Position numbers and translations under genes: made by a program
The notes under the pieces: generated by a model
Seen by the model: the letters and a program-made list of their open reading frames with translations, nothing else
The model's database searches: none
What the model was told of the DNA's origin: nothing
In this document: piece after piece, positions 18,265-25,839 of the stretch
Position numbering within the stretch: the stretch's first letter is position 1
How the letters are laid out: every line of letters begins with the position of its first letter
Source: Persicobacter psychrovividus
Lineage (GTDB): Bacteria > Bacteroidota > Bacteroidia > Cytophagales > Cyclobacteriaceae
Assembly: GCF_036492425.1 (NCBI RefSeq)
Contig: NZ_AP025292.1
Location: forward strand, 2,728,001 to 2,792,000
Length of the DNA stretch: 64,000 nt
Reading direction: 5' to 3'

Positions 18265-18513
18265 ATGAAGAAGATTTTTTTAACATTATTGGCCGCAGGT
18301 ACATTTTCCTCCACCTTTGCTCAAGATAAAATTCCTGTTGAGCAAAAAGATTATGAGAATACACAAGTGCAGATGGCTGACAATTTTCGTGGTGAAGGAA
18401 AAATTTACGTTGTTGTAGCCGTAGCACTGACAGTATTGGGCGGTTTTGCGGGCTATGCTTTCCGCATCGACAAGCAATTGAGCCGACTCGAAAGCGAGAT
18501 CGAAAAACAATAG
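18265..18513 (+). CDS. CcmD-like small membrane protein
   Basis: An 82-residue protein with an N-terminal signal sequence ending TFAQ, a short acidic periplasmic stretch, one transmembrane helix (about 47-67) and a charged C-terminal tail (DKQLSRLESEIEK). The single helix followed by a charged cytoplasmic tail, and its place between ccmC and ccmE, match the Bacteroidota CcmD family. CcmD helps release holo-CcmE from CcmABC. The cleavable N-terminal signal is not found in proteobacterial CcmD. Function is inferred mainly from position. Confidence 0.75.
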   Translation: MKKIFLTLLAAGTFSSTFAQDKIPVEQKDYENTQVQMADNFRGEGKIYVVVAVALTVLGGFAGYAFRIDKQLSRLESEIEKQ

Positions 18514-18581
18514 GCTACCTACGCACAGTTCTATTCATAGCAAGCAGGGATATGCAATCCCAATCAACAAACAACAAACTC

Positions 18582-18986
18582 ATGAAGAAATCACATATTT
18601 TTGGAATTGTCATTATCGCAGTCGCCATTTTGGTTATTGTCAGTACCATTGGCGATTCAAGCACCTACACCACCTTTACCGTAGCGCAGTCAATGGCTAA
18701 AGATGGTGACCGTCAGGACATTCACGTTGTTGGGCAGCTCACCAAAGATGACCAAGGCAACGTTCAGGGCATCAGTACTGGAAAGGACCTTGTCTCTTTC
18801 ACCTTCAAGATGGTGGACAATGATGGAAAAATAGAAACCGTATTTTACAATCAGCCCATGCCACAGGATTTCACCAAGTCCGAGCAAGTGGTGGTGATCG
18901 GTTCCTATAAACCCAACGGCCTTTTTGTTGCCAACAAGATTTTATTGAAATGCCCTTCAAAATATAAAGAAGAGCAAACCATCTAA
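18582..18986 (+). CDS. ccmE: Cytochrome c maturation haem chaperone CcmE, CXXXY variant
   Basis: A 134-residue periplasmic OB-fold protein anchored by one N-terminal helix (MKKSHIFGIVIIAVAILVIV). The OB-fold strands are visible (DIHVVGQLTKD, VSFTFKMVDNDGKIETVFYN, QVVVIGSYKPNGLFVANKILLKCPSKY). In the classical protein haem is bound covalently by His of an HXXXY motif. Here the position carries CPSKY, a CXXXY motif with Cys124 and Tyr128, as described for Desulfovibrio and archaeal System I* proteins. Start at the ATG that gives MKKSHIF; an earlier ATG adds 10 polar residues. It hands haem to CcmF. Confidence 0.92.
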   Translation: MKKSHIFGIVIIAVAILVIVSTIGDSSTYTTFTVAQSMAKDGDRQDIHVVGQLTKDDQGNVQGISTGKDLVSFTFKMVDNDGKIETVFYNQPMPQDFTKSEQVVVIGSYKPNGLFVANKILLKCPSKYKEEQTI

Positions 18987-19049
18987 TTCTCCCCTCTACC
19001 CAACAGAGGTTTAAAGGTCCGCATTACTCTTTAGCCAAAAAATCACTCA

Positions 19050-21626
19050 ATGATGAACATATCCCTTGGAAATATTGGGCACCTGCTCACTATTTTCGCT
19101 TTTATCACATCGCTTGTTGCTGCTTTTTCTTATTATAAAGCAACAGCAGGATCAAAGCTCAAAGCCAACGACTGGCTGAAGAATGGGCGATGGGCTTTTC
19201 TGGCTCACGCCGTCACCACCCTTGGTGTCTTTGCCATTCTATTTACGATCGTCAGTGGCAATCACTTTGAATATAACTATGCCTGGAGCCACAGTTCCAA
19301 GCACCTCCCCTGGTACTATATGCTATCTGCCATGTGGGAAGGACAGGAAGGCAGCTTCCTGATTTGGATGGTATGGAACGCCCTGCTCGGTGTTGTTTTA
19401 ATCTTCACCAATAAATCATGGGAAGGCCCCGTGATGGTCGTTTTTGCCTTGGTGCAGGCATTCCTTGCTTCCATGGTACTTGGCGTAGTGGTTGGGCATA
19501 CACAAATTGGTTTGTCGCCATTTGCCTTGCTGAGAGATGCAATGGATGCTCCAATCTTTCTTTCCAACCCCAATTTTATCCCTGAAGATGGCTCGGGCCT
19601 GAACCCTCTTCTTCAAAGCTACTGGATGGTGATTCACCCTCCCATTTTGTTTTTAGGGTTTGCGACTACTTTGGTTCCATTTGCCTACGCTACCGCAGCA
19701 CTCTGGACGAAGCGTTACCAGGATTGGGTACGCCCCGCACTTCCGTGGACATTGTTCTCTGCCGCAGTGCTCGGATTTGGGATTTTACTTGGTGCCTACT
19801 GGGCCTATGAAACACTGAACTTCGGTGGTTACTGGAACTGGGACCCCGTTGAGAATTCATCTTACGTTCCATGGTTGATTTTGGTGGCAGCCATCCATAC
19901 CATGATTGTATTTAAAAAGAATCATACGGCACTGAAAAGCTCCCTTGGGCTTTGTATCGCCGGATTTGTATTAATCGTCTATTCTACTTTCCTCACGCGA
20001 AGCGGTATTTTGGGCAATGCCTCAGTACACAGTTTCACTGATCTGGGCTTGAGTGGTCAATTACTGATTTATCTGGCCGTATTCACCATAGGTGGATTCG
20101 GTTTGTTCCTCTACCGATGGCGTGATTTGCCTGTTGAGGGTGAAGAGCCTTCGGTTTACAGCCGAGAATTTTGGATTTTCATTGGAGCGACCACCCTATG
20201 CCTGATGGCATTTCAGGTGATCATTCCTACCTCGATTCCGGTATGGAACAGCATTGTTAAGGCCTTCGGCGGAATTTCAAATGTTGCGCTCCCAACCGAT
20301 CAAGTCGCCTTTTATTCCAAATTTCAGCTTTGGTTCGCCGTAGCCATTGCGTTACTATCGGGTACGGGACAGTTCTTTTACTGGAAAAAGATGGATGCGC
20401 AGAAATTCTGGGATGCCATTACCATTCCTTTTATTCTGACACTTGTTTTCTCTGGTGCCATCATTTTACTCTACCCTATCGCTGATCTGTCTTACATTGC
20501 ATTGGTCACCGCAGGGATGTACTGCCTTACCGCCAATGGTTTTATTCTTTTCAGCTTGCTGAAGAAGAGCCCGAAACTTTCAGGTGGTGCCGTAACCCAT
20601 ATTGGAATGGCGCTGATGCTGATCGGGATTTTGTTCTCGGCAGGTTATTCCAATGTCGCTTCTTTGAATCAAACAGGAATGCCTATTTTCAAGGACGCCA
20701 AGGACAAACAGTTTGATCAGGAAAATTTGGTATTGTGGGTCAATAAAGATCGCCAAATGGGGCAGTATATACTGAACTATAAAGGCCGAAGACTTGAGGT
20801 GGATGGCATGCCCAATTATGTTGATCACAACCTTTTGAAATCAACAGGCGACAGCAGAATGAAAATTGCCCGTGAGGACCTTGCCTACGAAGGGCGCACC
20901 TATTTCCACAAAGGCGACACCGTAGAAGTTCACCCTGAAAACATCTACTTTGAGGTGGATTACAAGGACCTTTCAAATGGTCAGAATTTCACCCTCTTCC
21001 CACGTGCACAGGTCAATCCAAACATGGGCATGGTGATCTCTCCTGATATTAAAAGAGGACTCACTGGTGACCTCTATACGCACGTTTCCGCATTTATCAC
21101 TCCTGATCAGGAAACGGAGTGGAGCCCTGCAAAAACTTTTGAGGCAAAAATGGGCGAGCAGTTCATCATTAATGATTTCGTTTGCCGTTTCGATTCCCTC
21201 ACCAAGCTGAACAAGATTGGTGATATGCCTTTGAATAAAGAGGATGTGGCTGTACAGGCGACAGTAACTATTTTTGATCAAAACAGATCCTATGAAGTCA
21301 ACCCAATCTTTTTGGTCAGTGGGCAGCAAGTAGGAAAAATCCCTGAAGTATCCGAGGATTTAGGTATTAAACTGAGCTTGTCCAATATCAAACCCAAGGA
21401 AGGCATATTTGTCTTTGAGGCACAAACAAGCCAAAAAGATTATATTGTACTCAAAGCCCTGAACAAACCATTTATCAATGTGTTATGGCTCGGGACCCTT
21501 TTGGTGATGATTGGCTTCTCTATTGCGATGGTCAGAAGATATCAGGAATTTAAAAAGCTGAGAGACAAAAAATCAGGCAAACGATTCACCGCAGAAAATA
21601 AAACAGAAAAAAGTATCCCTTCCTGA
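19050..21626 (+). CDS. ccmF: Cytochrome c haem lyase subunit CcmF (CcsA domain)
   Basis: An 858-residue polytopic membrane protein. The first 550 residues hold about 14 helices with the CcsA-family WWD region (GGYWNWDPVENSSYVPWL, near residue 268) and conserved histidines including MVIHPPILFLGF. A large periplasmic domain (about 550-825) precedes a final helix. CcmF takes haem from CcmE and attaches it to apocytochrome CXXCH motifs. It is longer than E. coli CcmF (647) because of the periplasmic domain, as in other Bacteroidota. No ccmH or ccmG follows. Confidence 0.93.
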   Translation: MMNISLGNIGHLLTIFAFITSLVAAFSYYKATAGSKLKANDWLKNGRWAFLAHAVTTLGVFAILFTIVSGNHFEYNYAWSHSSKHLPWYYMLSAMWEGQEGSFLIWMVWNALLGVVLIFTNKSWEGPVMVVFALVQAFLASMVLGVVVGHTQIGLSPFALLRDAMDAPIFLSNPNFIPEDGSGLNPLLQSYWMVIHPPILFLGFATTLVPFAYATAALWTKRYQDWVRPALPWTLFSAAVLGFGILLGAYWAYETLNFGGYWNWDPVENSSYVPWLILVAAIHTMIVFKKNHTALKSSLGLCIAGFVLIVYSTFLTRSGILGNASVHSFTDLGLSGQLLIYLAVFTIGGFGLFLYRWRDLPVEGEEPSVYSREFWIFIGATTLCLMAFQVIIPTSIPVWNSIVKAFGGISNVALPTDQVAFYSKFQLWFAVAIALLSGTGQFFYWKKMDAQKFWDAITIPFILTLVFSGAIILLYPIADLSYIALVTAGMYCLTANGFILFSLLKKSPKLSGGAVTHIGMALMLIGILFSAGYSNVASLNQTGMPIFKDAKDKQFDQENLVLWVNKDRQMGQYILNYKGRRLEVDGMPNYVDHNLLKSTGDSRMKIAREDLAYEGRTYFHKGDTVEVHPENIYFEVDYKDLSNGQNFTLFPRAQVNPNMGMVISPDIKRGLTGDLYTHVSAFITPDQETEWSPAKTFEAKMGEQFIINDFVCRFDSLTKLNKIGDMPLNKEDVAVQATVTIFDQNRSYEVNPIFLVSGQQVGKIPEVSEDLGIKLSLSNIKPKEGIFVFEAQTSQKDYIVLKALNKPFINVLWLGTLLVMIGFSIAMVRRYQEFKKLRDKKSGKRFTAENKTEKSIPS

Positions 21627-21659
21627 AAACAATCAGAAGAGTTGTGAAGTTATAATAGC

Positions 21660-21767
21660 AGACTGCCATAAATACAGTCTCTTATAGATTTTCGGTGTGT
21701 TACATCGATCTTCTTATATTTAAGTTACCGACTCACGTCGGCATTACCACTTGTATCATTATAGTGG
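21660..21767 (+). other. Run of RNA hairpins after ccmF (structured 3' UTR or small RNA)
   Basis: Three hairpins lie in the gene-free stretch after ccmF: AGACTG/CAGTCT (21660-21680), CCGAC/GTCGG with a 4-base loop (21728-21741) and CCACT/AGTGG (21747-21767), followed by a strong terminator at 21780. No consensus promoter was found just upstream, so a structured 3' UTR is the simpler reading. No known RNA family was recognised. Confidence 0.35.
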
Positions 21768-21779
21768 AGATTAAATTGA

Positions 21780-21813
21780 AGGATAGCACTTGAAACTGCT
21801 ATCCTTTTTTTTG
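21780..21813 (+). terminator. Rho-independent terminator of the ccm cluster
   Basis: A 9-base stem AGGATAGCA/TGCTATCCT with an 8-base loop is followed by an uninterrupted run of T. It sits 154 bases after the ccmF stop. The rest of the gap to 22001 is AT-rich with nothing else recognised. Confidence 0.85.
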
Positions 21814-22001
21814 TCGTTTTTTTCAGCACCATGCTTGACAAATGATTATATTTCAGTAATTTAAGTACAGACAATTAATCGATTCAAAACTTTGAAAAAT
21901 TCCTACTCTTTGAAAATCAAGTCATAAAAGTACCGAGATCATAACCGCTTGATAAAGGTGCCTTTTGTGACCATTATGGTATTATCTTTATCTGTACGCT
22001 T

Positions 22002-22373
22002 ATGAATTTCATCACGCACGAATCTTTACATCAACGATTTAAAGGCTGGATCTCCAATATTGACTTCTGGCAATCAGAAATCCGATTTTTCAAGAAACAA
22101 CAAGAGCTGATCCTCGCCCACTCTCAGGATGAAACACATGCGAGGATGCTTAATGAATTGGCCCATCACCAGCGTTTACTCTCCAAACTCCGACAAATTA
22201 TTTCCGCCCATTCCTCTTTCTATTGTGATTACGTTAATCGGAGAGGAGAATTTCCCGATCAGGCAATTGGTGAGGAGGATTTTCACGAAAGTGAAAAGCA
22301 CCTTCAGGTATTTAAGCGAAGTTATAAAAAGCTTAAAGAGCGACTCCGAAAAAGATCGCTTGCCACCGCCTGA
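22002..22373 (+). CDS. Hypothetical helical protein
   Basis: A 123-residue protein not recognised. It is almost entirely helical by composition, rich in Lys, Glu, Gln, His and Phe, with two heptad-like stretches (about 25-70 and 85-118). There is no signal peptide or transmembrane segment, so it is probably cytoplasmic. A helical bundle of the haemerythrin or stress-bundle kind is conceivable, but no metal motif is clear. It stands alone between the ccm terminator and a convergent terminator shared with moxR, so it is a single-gene transcript. Codon use looks normal for the neighbourhood. Confidence 0.6.
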   Translation: MNFITHESLHQRFKGWISNIDFWQSEIRFFKKQQELILAHSQDETHARMLNELAHHQRLLSKLRQIISAHSSFYCDYVNRRGEFPDQAIGEEDFHESEKHLQVFKRSYKKLKERLRKRSLATA

Positions 22374-22450
22374 ACGTGACAGCTTGGAGCGCAACGGTGT
22401 AGGTAACAAATGCCTGTTACCGCCGATCAGCCGATGTGACTAAAAACAAA

Positions 22451-22475
22451 AAAGCTCCCTGAATTTGGGAGCTTT
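22451..22475. terminator. Bidirectional terminator
   Basis: Stem AAAGCTCCC/GGGAGCTTT with a 7-base loop between the convergent hypothetical gene and the moxR-like gene, with A and T tracts on its two sides. A second hairpin GGTAACA/TGTTACC lies just before it at 22402-22421. Confidence 0.75.
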
Positions 22476-22481
22476 ATACTT

Positions 22482-23447
22482 TTATAATAAATCTTCAATA
22501 ACCTTTTCAATCGATAACCCCTCGGCCTCGGCCTTAAAGTTCCGAAATACCCGATGGCGCAAAATAGGCTCGGCCACCGCCTTAACGTCTTCAATATCGG
22601 GTGAGTATTTACCGTGTAGCAAAGCGTGGCATTTAGCCGCAATTACGAGCCACTGAGAAGCTCTTGGCCCTGCTCCCCACTCAAGGTATTTTTTTGAGAA
22701 TGATGGTGCATTAGGACTCGTAGGTCTTGTTTTATTCACCAGCATCACGGCATATTCCACCACATTATCGGCAATTGGCACCCGACGCACCAACTGTTGA
22801 TAAGCTAAAATCTTATCTTTCCCCATTACTTTATTCACCTGTGGATTTGCTCCAATAGTCGTTGCCTTCACAATGCTCACCTCCTCTTCATAGGTTGGGT
22901 AGTCCAAATAAATATTGAACATGAATCGGTCCAGTTGCGCCTCAGGAAGTGGATAAGTTCCTTCTTGCTCAATGGGGTTTTGTGTTGCTAAAACGAAAAA
23001 TGGCTCATCAAGATGATAGTGTTGCCCTGCAATGGTAACCGAGTACTCCTGCATGGATTCCAGCAAAGCAGCCTGCGTTTTCGGAGGCGTCCGGTTGATT
23101 TCATCCGCAAGTAAAATATTGGAAAATATCGGCCCTTTAATGAATTTAAAGTTACGCTCTTTGTCCAATGTTTCGGACCCCAAAATATCAGAAGGCATTA
23201 AGTCAGGGGTAAACTGAATACGGTTAAATGATAGATCAAGCACCTCAGAAATTGTCTTAATCAACAGGGTTTTGGCCAAACCAGGTACTCCTACCAATAA
23301 GCTGTGGCTTTTACAAAACAGCGAGGTCAATACTTGTTCGACAACTTTCTCCTGCCCCAAAACTACTTTCCCGATTTCTTTTTTCAGTAAGCTGAAATCT
23401 TCAGCTAATTGATCTGCAGCGGTGACATCTGAATCAAATAAACTCAT
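22482..23447 (-). CDS. MoxR-family AAA+ ATPase
   Basis: A 321-residue AAA+ ATPase. Walker A is GVPGLAKT, Walker B is LLADEINR, sensor 1 is FVLATQNPIEQEGTYPLPEAQLDRF, and the C-terminal AAA lid is AGPRASQWLVIAAKCHALL. MoxR proteins act as chaperones for metal insertion or complex assembly, usually with a DUF58 and a VWA-domain protein encoded next door. No such partner is encoded immediately downstream here, where the convergent hypothetical gene and terminator intervene. It has its own upstream region after the parvulin operon terminator. Confidence 0.93.
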   Translation of the reverse strand: MSLFDSDVTAADQLAEDFSLLKKEIGKVVLGQEKVVEQVLTSLFCKSHSLLVGVPGLAKTLLIKTISEVLDLSFNRIQFTPDLMPSDILGSETLDKERNFKFIKGPIFSNILLADEINRTPPKTQAALLESMQEYSVTIAGQHYHLDEPFFVLATQNPIEQEGTYPLPEAQLDRFMFNIYLDYPTYEEEVSIVKATTIGANPQVNKVMGKDKILAYQQLVRRVPIADNVVEYAVMLVNKTRPTSPNAPSFSKKYLEWGAGPRASQWLVIAAKCHALLHGKYSPDIEDVKAVAEPILRHRVFRNFKAEAEGLSIEKVIEDLL

Positions 23448-23568
23448 ATTATTACTTTGGCTTAACGTTGGATAAGGTGGTACCTTTTTGGTAAGGAACG
23501 AAAGTTACCCATAAAAGGAAGTCCTAATTTGGGAAAAATATCACTAAATAATTAAAAATCGTCCATAA

Positions 23569-23604
23569 AAAAAGCAATAGACCTGTATAGACCTATTGCT
23601 TTTT
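23569..23604 (-). terminator. Terminator of the parvulin operon
   Basis: A 12-base stem AAAAAGCAATAG/CTATTGCTTTTT with a 12-base loop, 24 bases after the surA-like stop. On the minus strand it runs into a T tract. Confidence 0.85.
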
Positions 23605-23627
23605 CTTCTGATGAAAGTCGCTATTAC

Positions 23628-24977
23628 TTAATCATCCAAAATTCCACAATCTTTATATTCATCCGCTACCTGAATGAAAACATCATCCTTGGCCGTCTTG
23701 AACCATTTGGAAACTTTATCACCCTGCTTTTTATTCAAAGCAGCCTGCTGAATCTTAAGGTAATCATCTTTAAGGTTGGCAACATGCGGCGCGACCTTTT
23801 TACTGAAATACAAAATCCTTACCGCTTCAGTACCATCTTGCTTACGGTAACGAATTGGTTTAGAAACCGATCCAACCTTCATGGTATCAATGGTAAAGAA
23901 AATTGTTGGGTCAAGGGCTTCTACTGAGACAATATTACCATCAGACTGATCTGTGAAATAACCACCTGTATTAGCGGTGTGCTGATCATCAGATTCCTCT
24001 TTAGCCGTTGGTTCAAATTTGATAGAATCGGCTACGATGAGCGTACGCAGACTGTCCAGGTAATGCTCAGCCACTTCAATATCGCCATCTGATACTTTTG
24101 GTTTGATCAGAATATGGCGAGAGTTAAACTCATTCCCTCGGCGATCGATCAACTGAATAAGGTGATAACCAAAATCAGACTTTATAGGGTCTGAAATTTC
24201 TCCCTTTTTCATGGTCATGGCTGCTTCCTCGTATTCAGGCACCAATTTCCCCCGGGACATCCAACCCAAATTACCTCCAAAGGCACCTGATCCTGGATCT
24301 TGAGAATATTTTTTGGCAAATTCTTCAAAGGAACCACCCGCCAAAACTTTCTTCTTAATATCGAGCAAAGTCTCTCTCGCTACTTGCTCTTCTTCCTCGT
24401 TAGGCTTAGGGTCTTTAACAATCTGCGCCAGTTTCACTTCAGTGGAATAGTAAGGTAAACTATCCTGTGGAATATGACGGAAGAATTTACGCACCTCATT
24501 AGGGGTTACCGTAATATCCTTGGTGATTTCATGGTGCATGGTCTGCTTGGTGATGTCTTCTTTCACACGATCGTACAGTTCCTCCTTGAAATCCTCAACA
24601 GACTTTCCGTAATACTCTTGAATTTTTTCTTCGCCACCTACTTGTTGCACAAAATAAGCCATACGGCGATCCAGTTCACCATTAACCTGATCATCAGAAA
24701 CCTCCACAGAGTCAATCTCCGCTTTAGCGACCATCAATTTATCGACGATCAACGACTCGAGCATCTTACATTTGGTCATTCCTGAATTCATCTTTCCTTG
24801 CGAAAGATACTCCAGGTAAGCACGCTCCAATTCCGATTTCAAAACAATATAGTTATCCACCTTTGCGATGATCTTATCCGCAACTACCGCATCTTGGGCA
24901 TAGGCACGGCTTGATAATCCACTCACGCAGAAAATAATGAAACTACTTAGCAGCAGTGGGAAAAATTTCAATTTCAT
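23628..24977 (-). CDS. SurA-like periplasmic peptidyl-prolyl isomerase/chaperone
   Basis: A 449-residue secreted protein with a signal peptide (cleaved near AYAQ). The SurA-type N-terminal helical chaperone region (about 30-170, starting ADKIIAKVDNYIVLKSELE) is followed by a parvulin domain at about 175-290 (GAFGGNLGWMSRGKLVPEYE, DFGYHLIQL) and a second, more divergent one (NSRHILIKPK...GGYFTDQSDG...). SurA assists folding of outer-membrane proteins. It is the last of three linked parvulin-type genes and overlaps the preceding gene by 35 bases, so co-translation is likely. Confidence 0.9.
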   Translation of the reverse strand: MKLKFFPLLLSSFIIFCVSGLSSRAYAQDAVVADKIIAKVDNYIVLKSELERAYLEYLSQGKMNSGMTKCKMLESLIVDKLMVAKAEIDSVEVSDDQVNGELDRRMAYFVQQVGGEEKIQEYYGKSVEDFKEELYDRVKEDITKQTMHHEITKDITVTPNEVRKFFRHIPQDSLPYYSTEVKLAQIVKDPKPNEEEEQVARETLLDIKKKVLAGGSFEEFAKKYSQDPGSGAFGGNLGWMSRGKLVPEYEEAAMTMKKGEISDPIKSDFGYHLIQLIDRRGNEFNSRHILIKPKVSDGDIEVAEHYLDSLRTLIVADSIKFEPTAKEESDDQHTANTGGYFTDQSDGNIVSVEALDPTIFFTIDTMKVGSVSKPIRYRKQDGTEAVRILYFSKKVAPHVANLKDDYLKIQQAALNKKQGDKVSKWFKTAKDDVFIQVADEYKDCGILDD

Positions 24978-25839
24978 GATTCCTTTCAGCTCGATTATAT
25001 ATTTCTTTTTCTAAATTTTTCAGCAACTCCACCTTTCGTTTGTTCCTGACAATATCCGCCACCTGCTCTCGAACAAATGACAATGGTGGTACTTCCTCCA
25101 AACCTCTAAATTCCTTAATTTTTAAGAAATAAATCATTTCGTCGGTAGATCGTTCTGCAAAGGTATTCTTTTTAAGGAAATTGCCCTTGTTTTCAACCTC
25201 TCCAAAGGGAGTATTTTTTACCAATTCATCAAACGCGACCCATTGTTCCTCGTCCAGGGCATAATTTGTCGCATATTGAAAACAATAGGCTTTCAGTTTG
25301 TCCTGATCCGCTGATTTACTCGACCGAAACCACTTCCTGAAATTTTTCAGCTGTGGCGACGACTTGGGCAACTGAACGAAGGTTCCGCGCACGATATTTT
25401 GCTTCAACTCAAAGTTAGCTTTATTTTTTGTAAAATAATCGTCTATCTCCGATTCTGAAACATTTGATTGCATATGTCGGCGTACATATCGCTTTTTAAA
25501 CTCATAAACCAACAAGGATTTGCGGTAAGCTTCCACCCTTCGGTTTATTTCCGACAGGTCAATCCCCTCGGATTCTGCCTGCTGAATAAGCAGCTGATGC
25601 TTCACCCAGGCATTTGCAAGACGATGTAAATTTTCGACACTATCCTTATCAGTCCCCCGATGTAAACTGCCATCGTTTAGGTCTTCAAGGTGCAATTGTT
25701 TATCTCCTACCGTCGCAACAACAATACGCTGCCCAACACCTGACTCCTTCGGGTTGAAGTACTGACAGGAAGAAAGCTGTAAAAGAATACAACCGCCCCA
25801 AATTTTATAATACTTGCTGATATATTTTCTGTAGTTCAC
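24943..25839 (-). CDS. Lipoprotein with SurA-N-like domain, no visible isomerase domain
   Basis: A 298-residue predicted lipoprotein with lipobox LSSC (Cys25). The sequence resembles the helical SurA/PrsA N-domain (VVATVGDKQLHLEDLND..., VKHQLLIQQAESEGIDLSEINRRVE, VSESEIDDYFTKNKANFE) and a C-terminal helix. The central part lacks the conserved parvulin signatures (HILIK, GG.LGW, GYH). It may be an isomerase-inactive chaperone. It overlaps its neighbours by 35 bases on each side, between a two-domain parvulin lipoprotein and the SurA-like protein, suggesting one periplasmic folding unit. Confidence 0.75.
   Translation of the reverse strand: MNYRKYISKYYKIWGGCILLQLSSCQYFNPKESGVGQRIVVATVGDKQLHLEDLNDGSLHRGTDKDSVENLHRLANAWVKHQLLIQQAESEGIDLSEINRRVEAYRKSLLVYEFKKRYVRRHMQSNVSESEIDDYFTKNKANFELKQNIVRGTFVQLPKSSPQLKNFRKWFRSSKSADQDKLKAYCFQYATNYALDEEQWVAFDELVKNTPFGEVENKGNFLKKNTFAERSTDEMIYFLKIKEFRGLEEVPPLSFVREQVADIVRNKRKVELLKNLEKEIYNRAERNHEIEIFPTAAK

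Noticed and set aside
20973-21329. 118-codon minus-strand frame inside ccmF
   Set aside because: Shadow of ccmF; composition and context do not support a gene.
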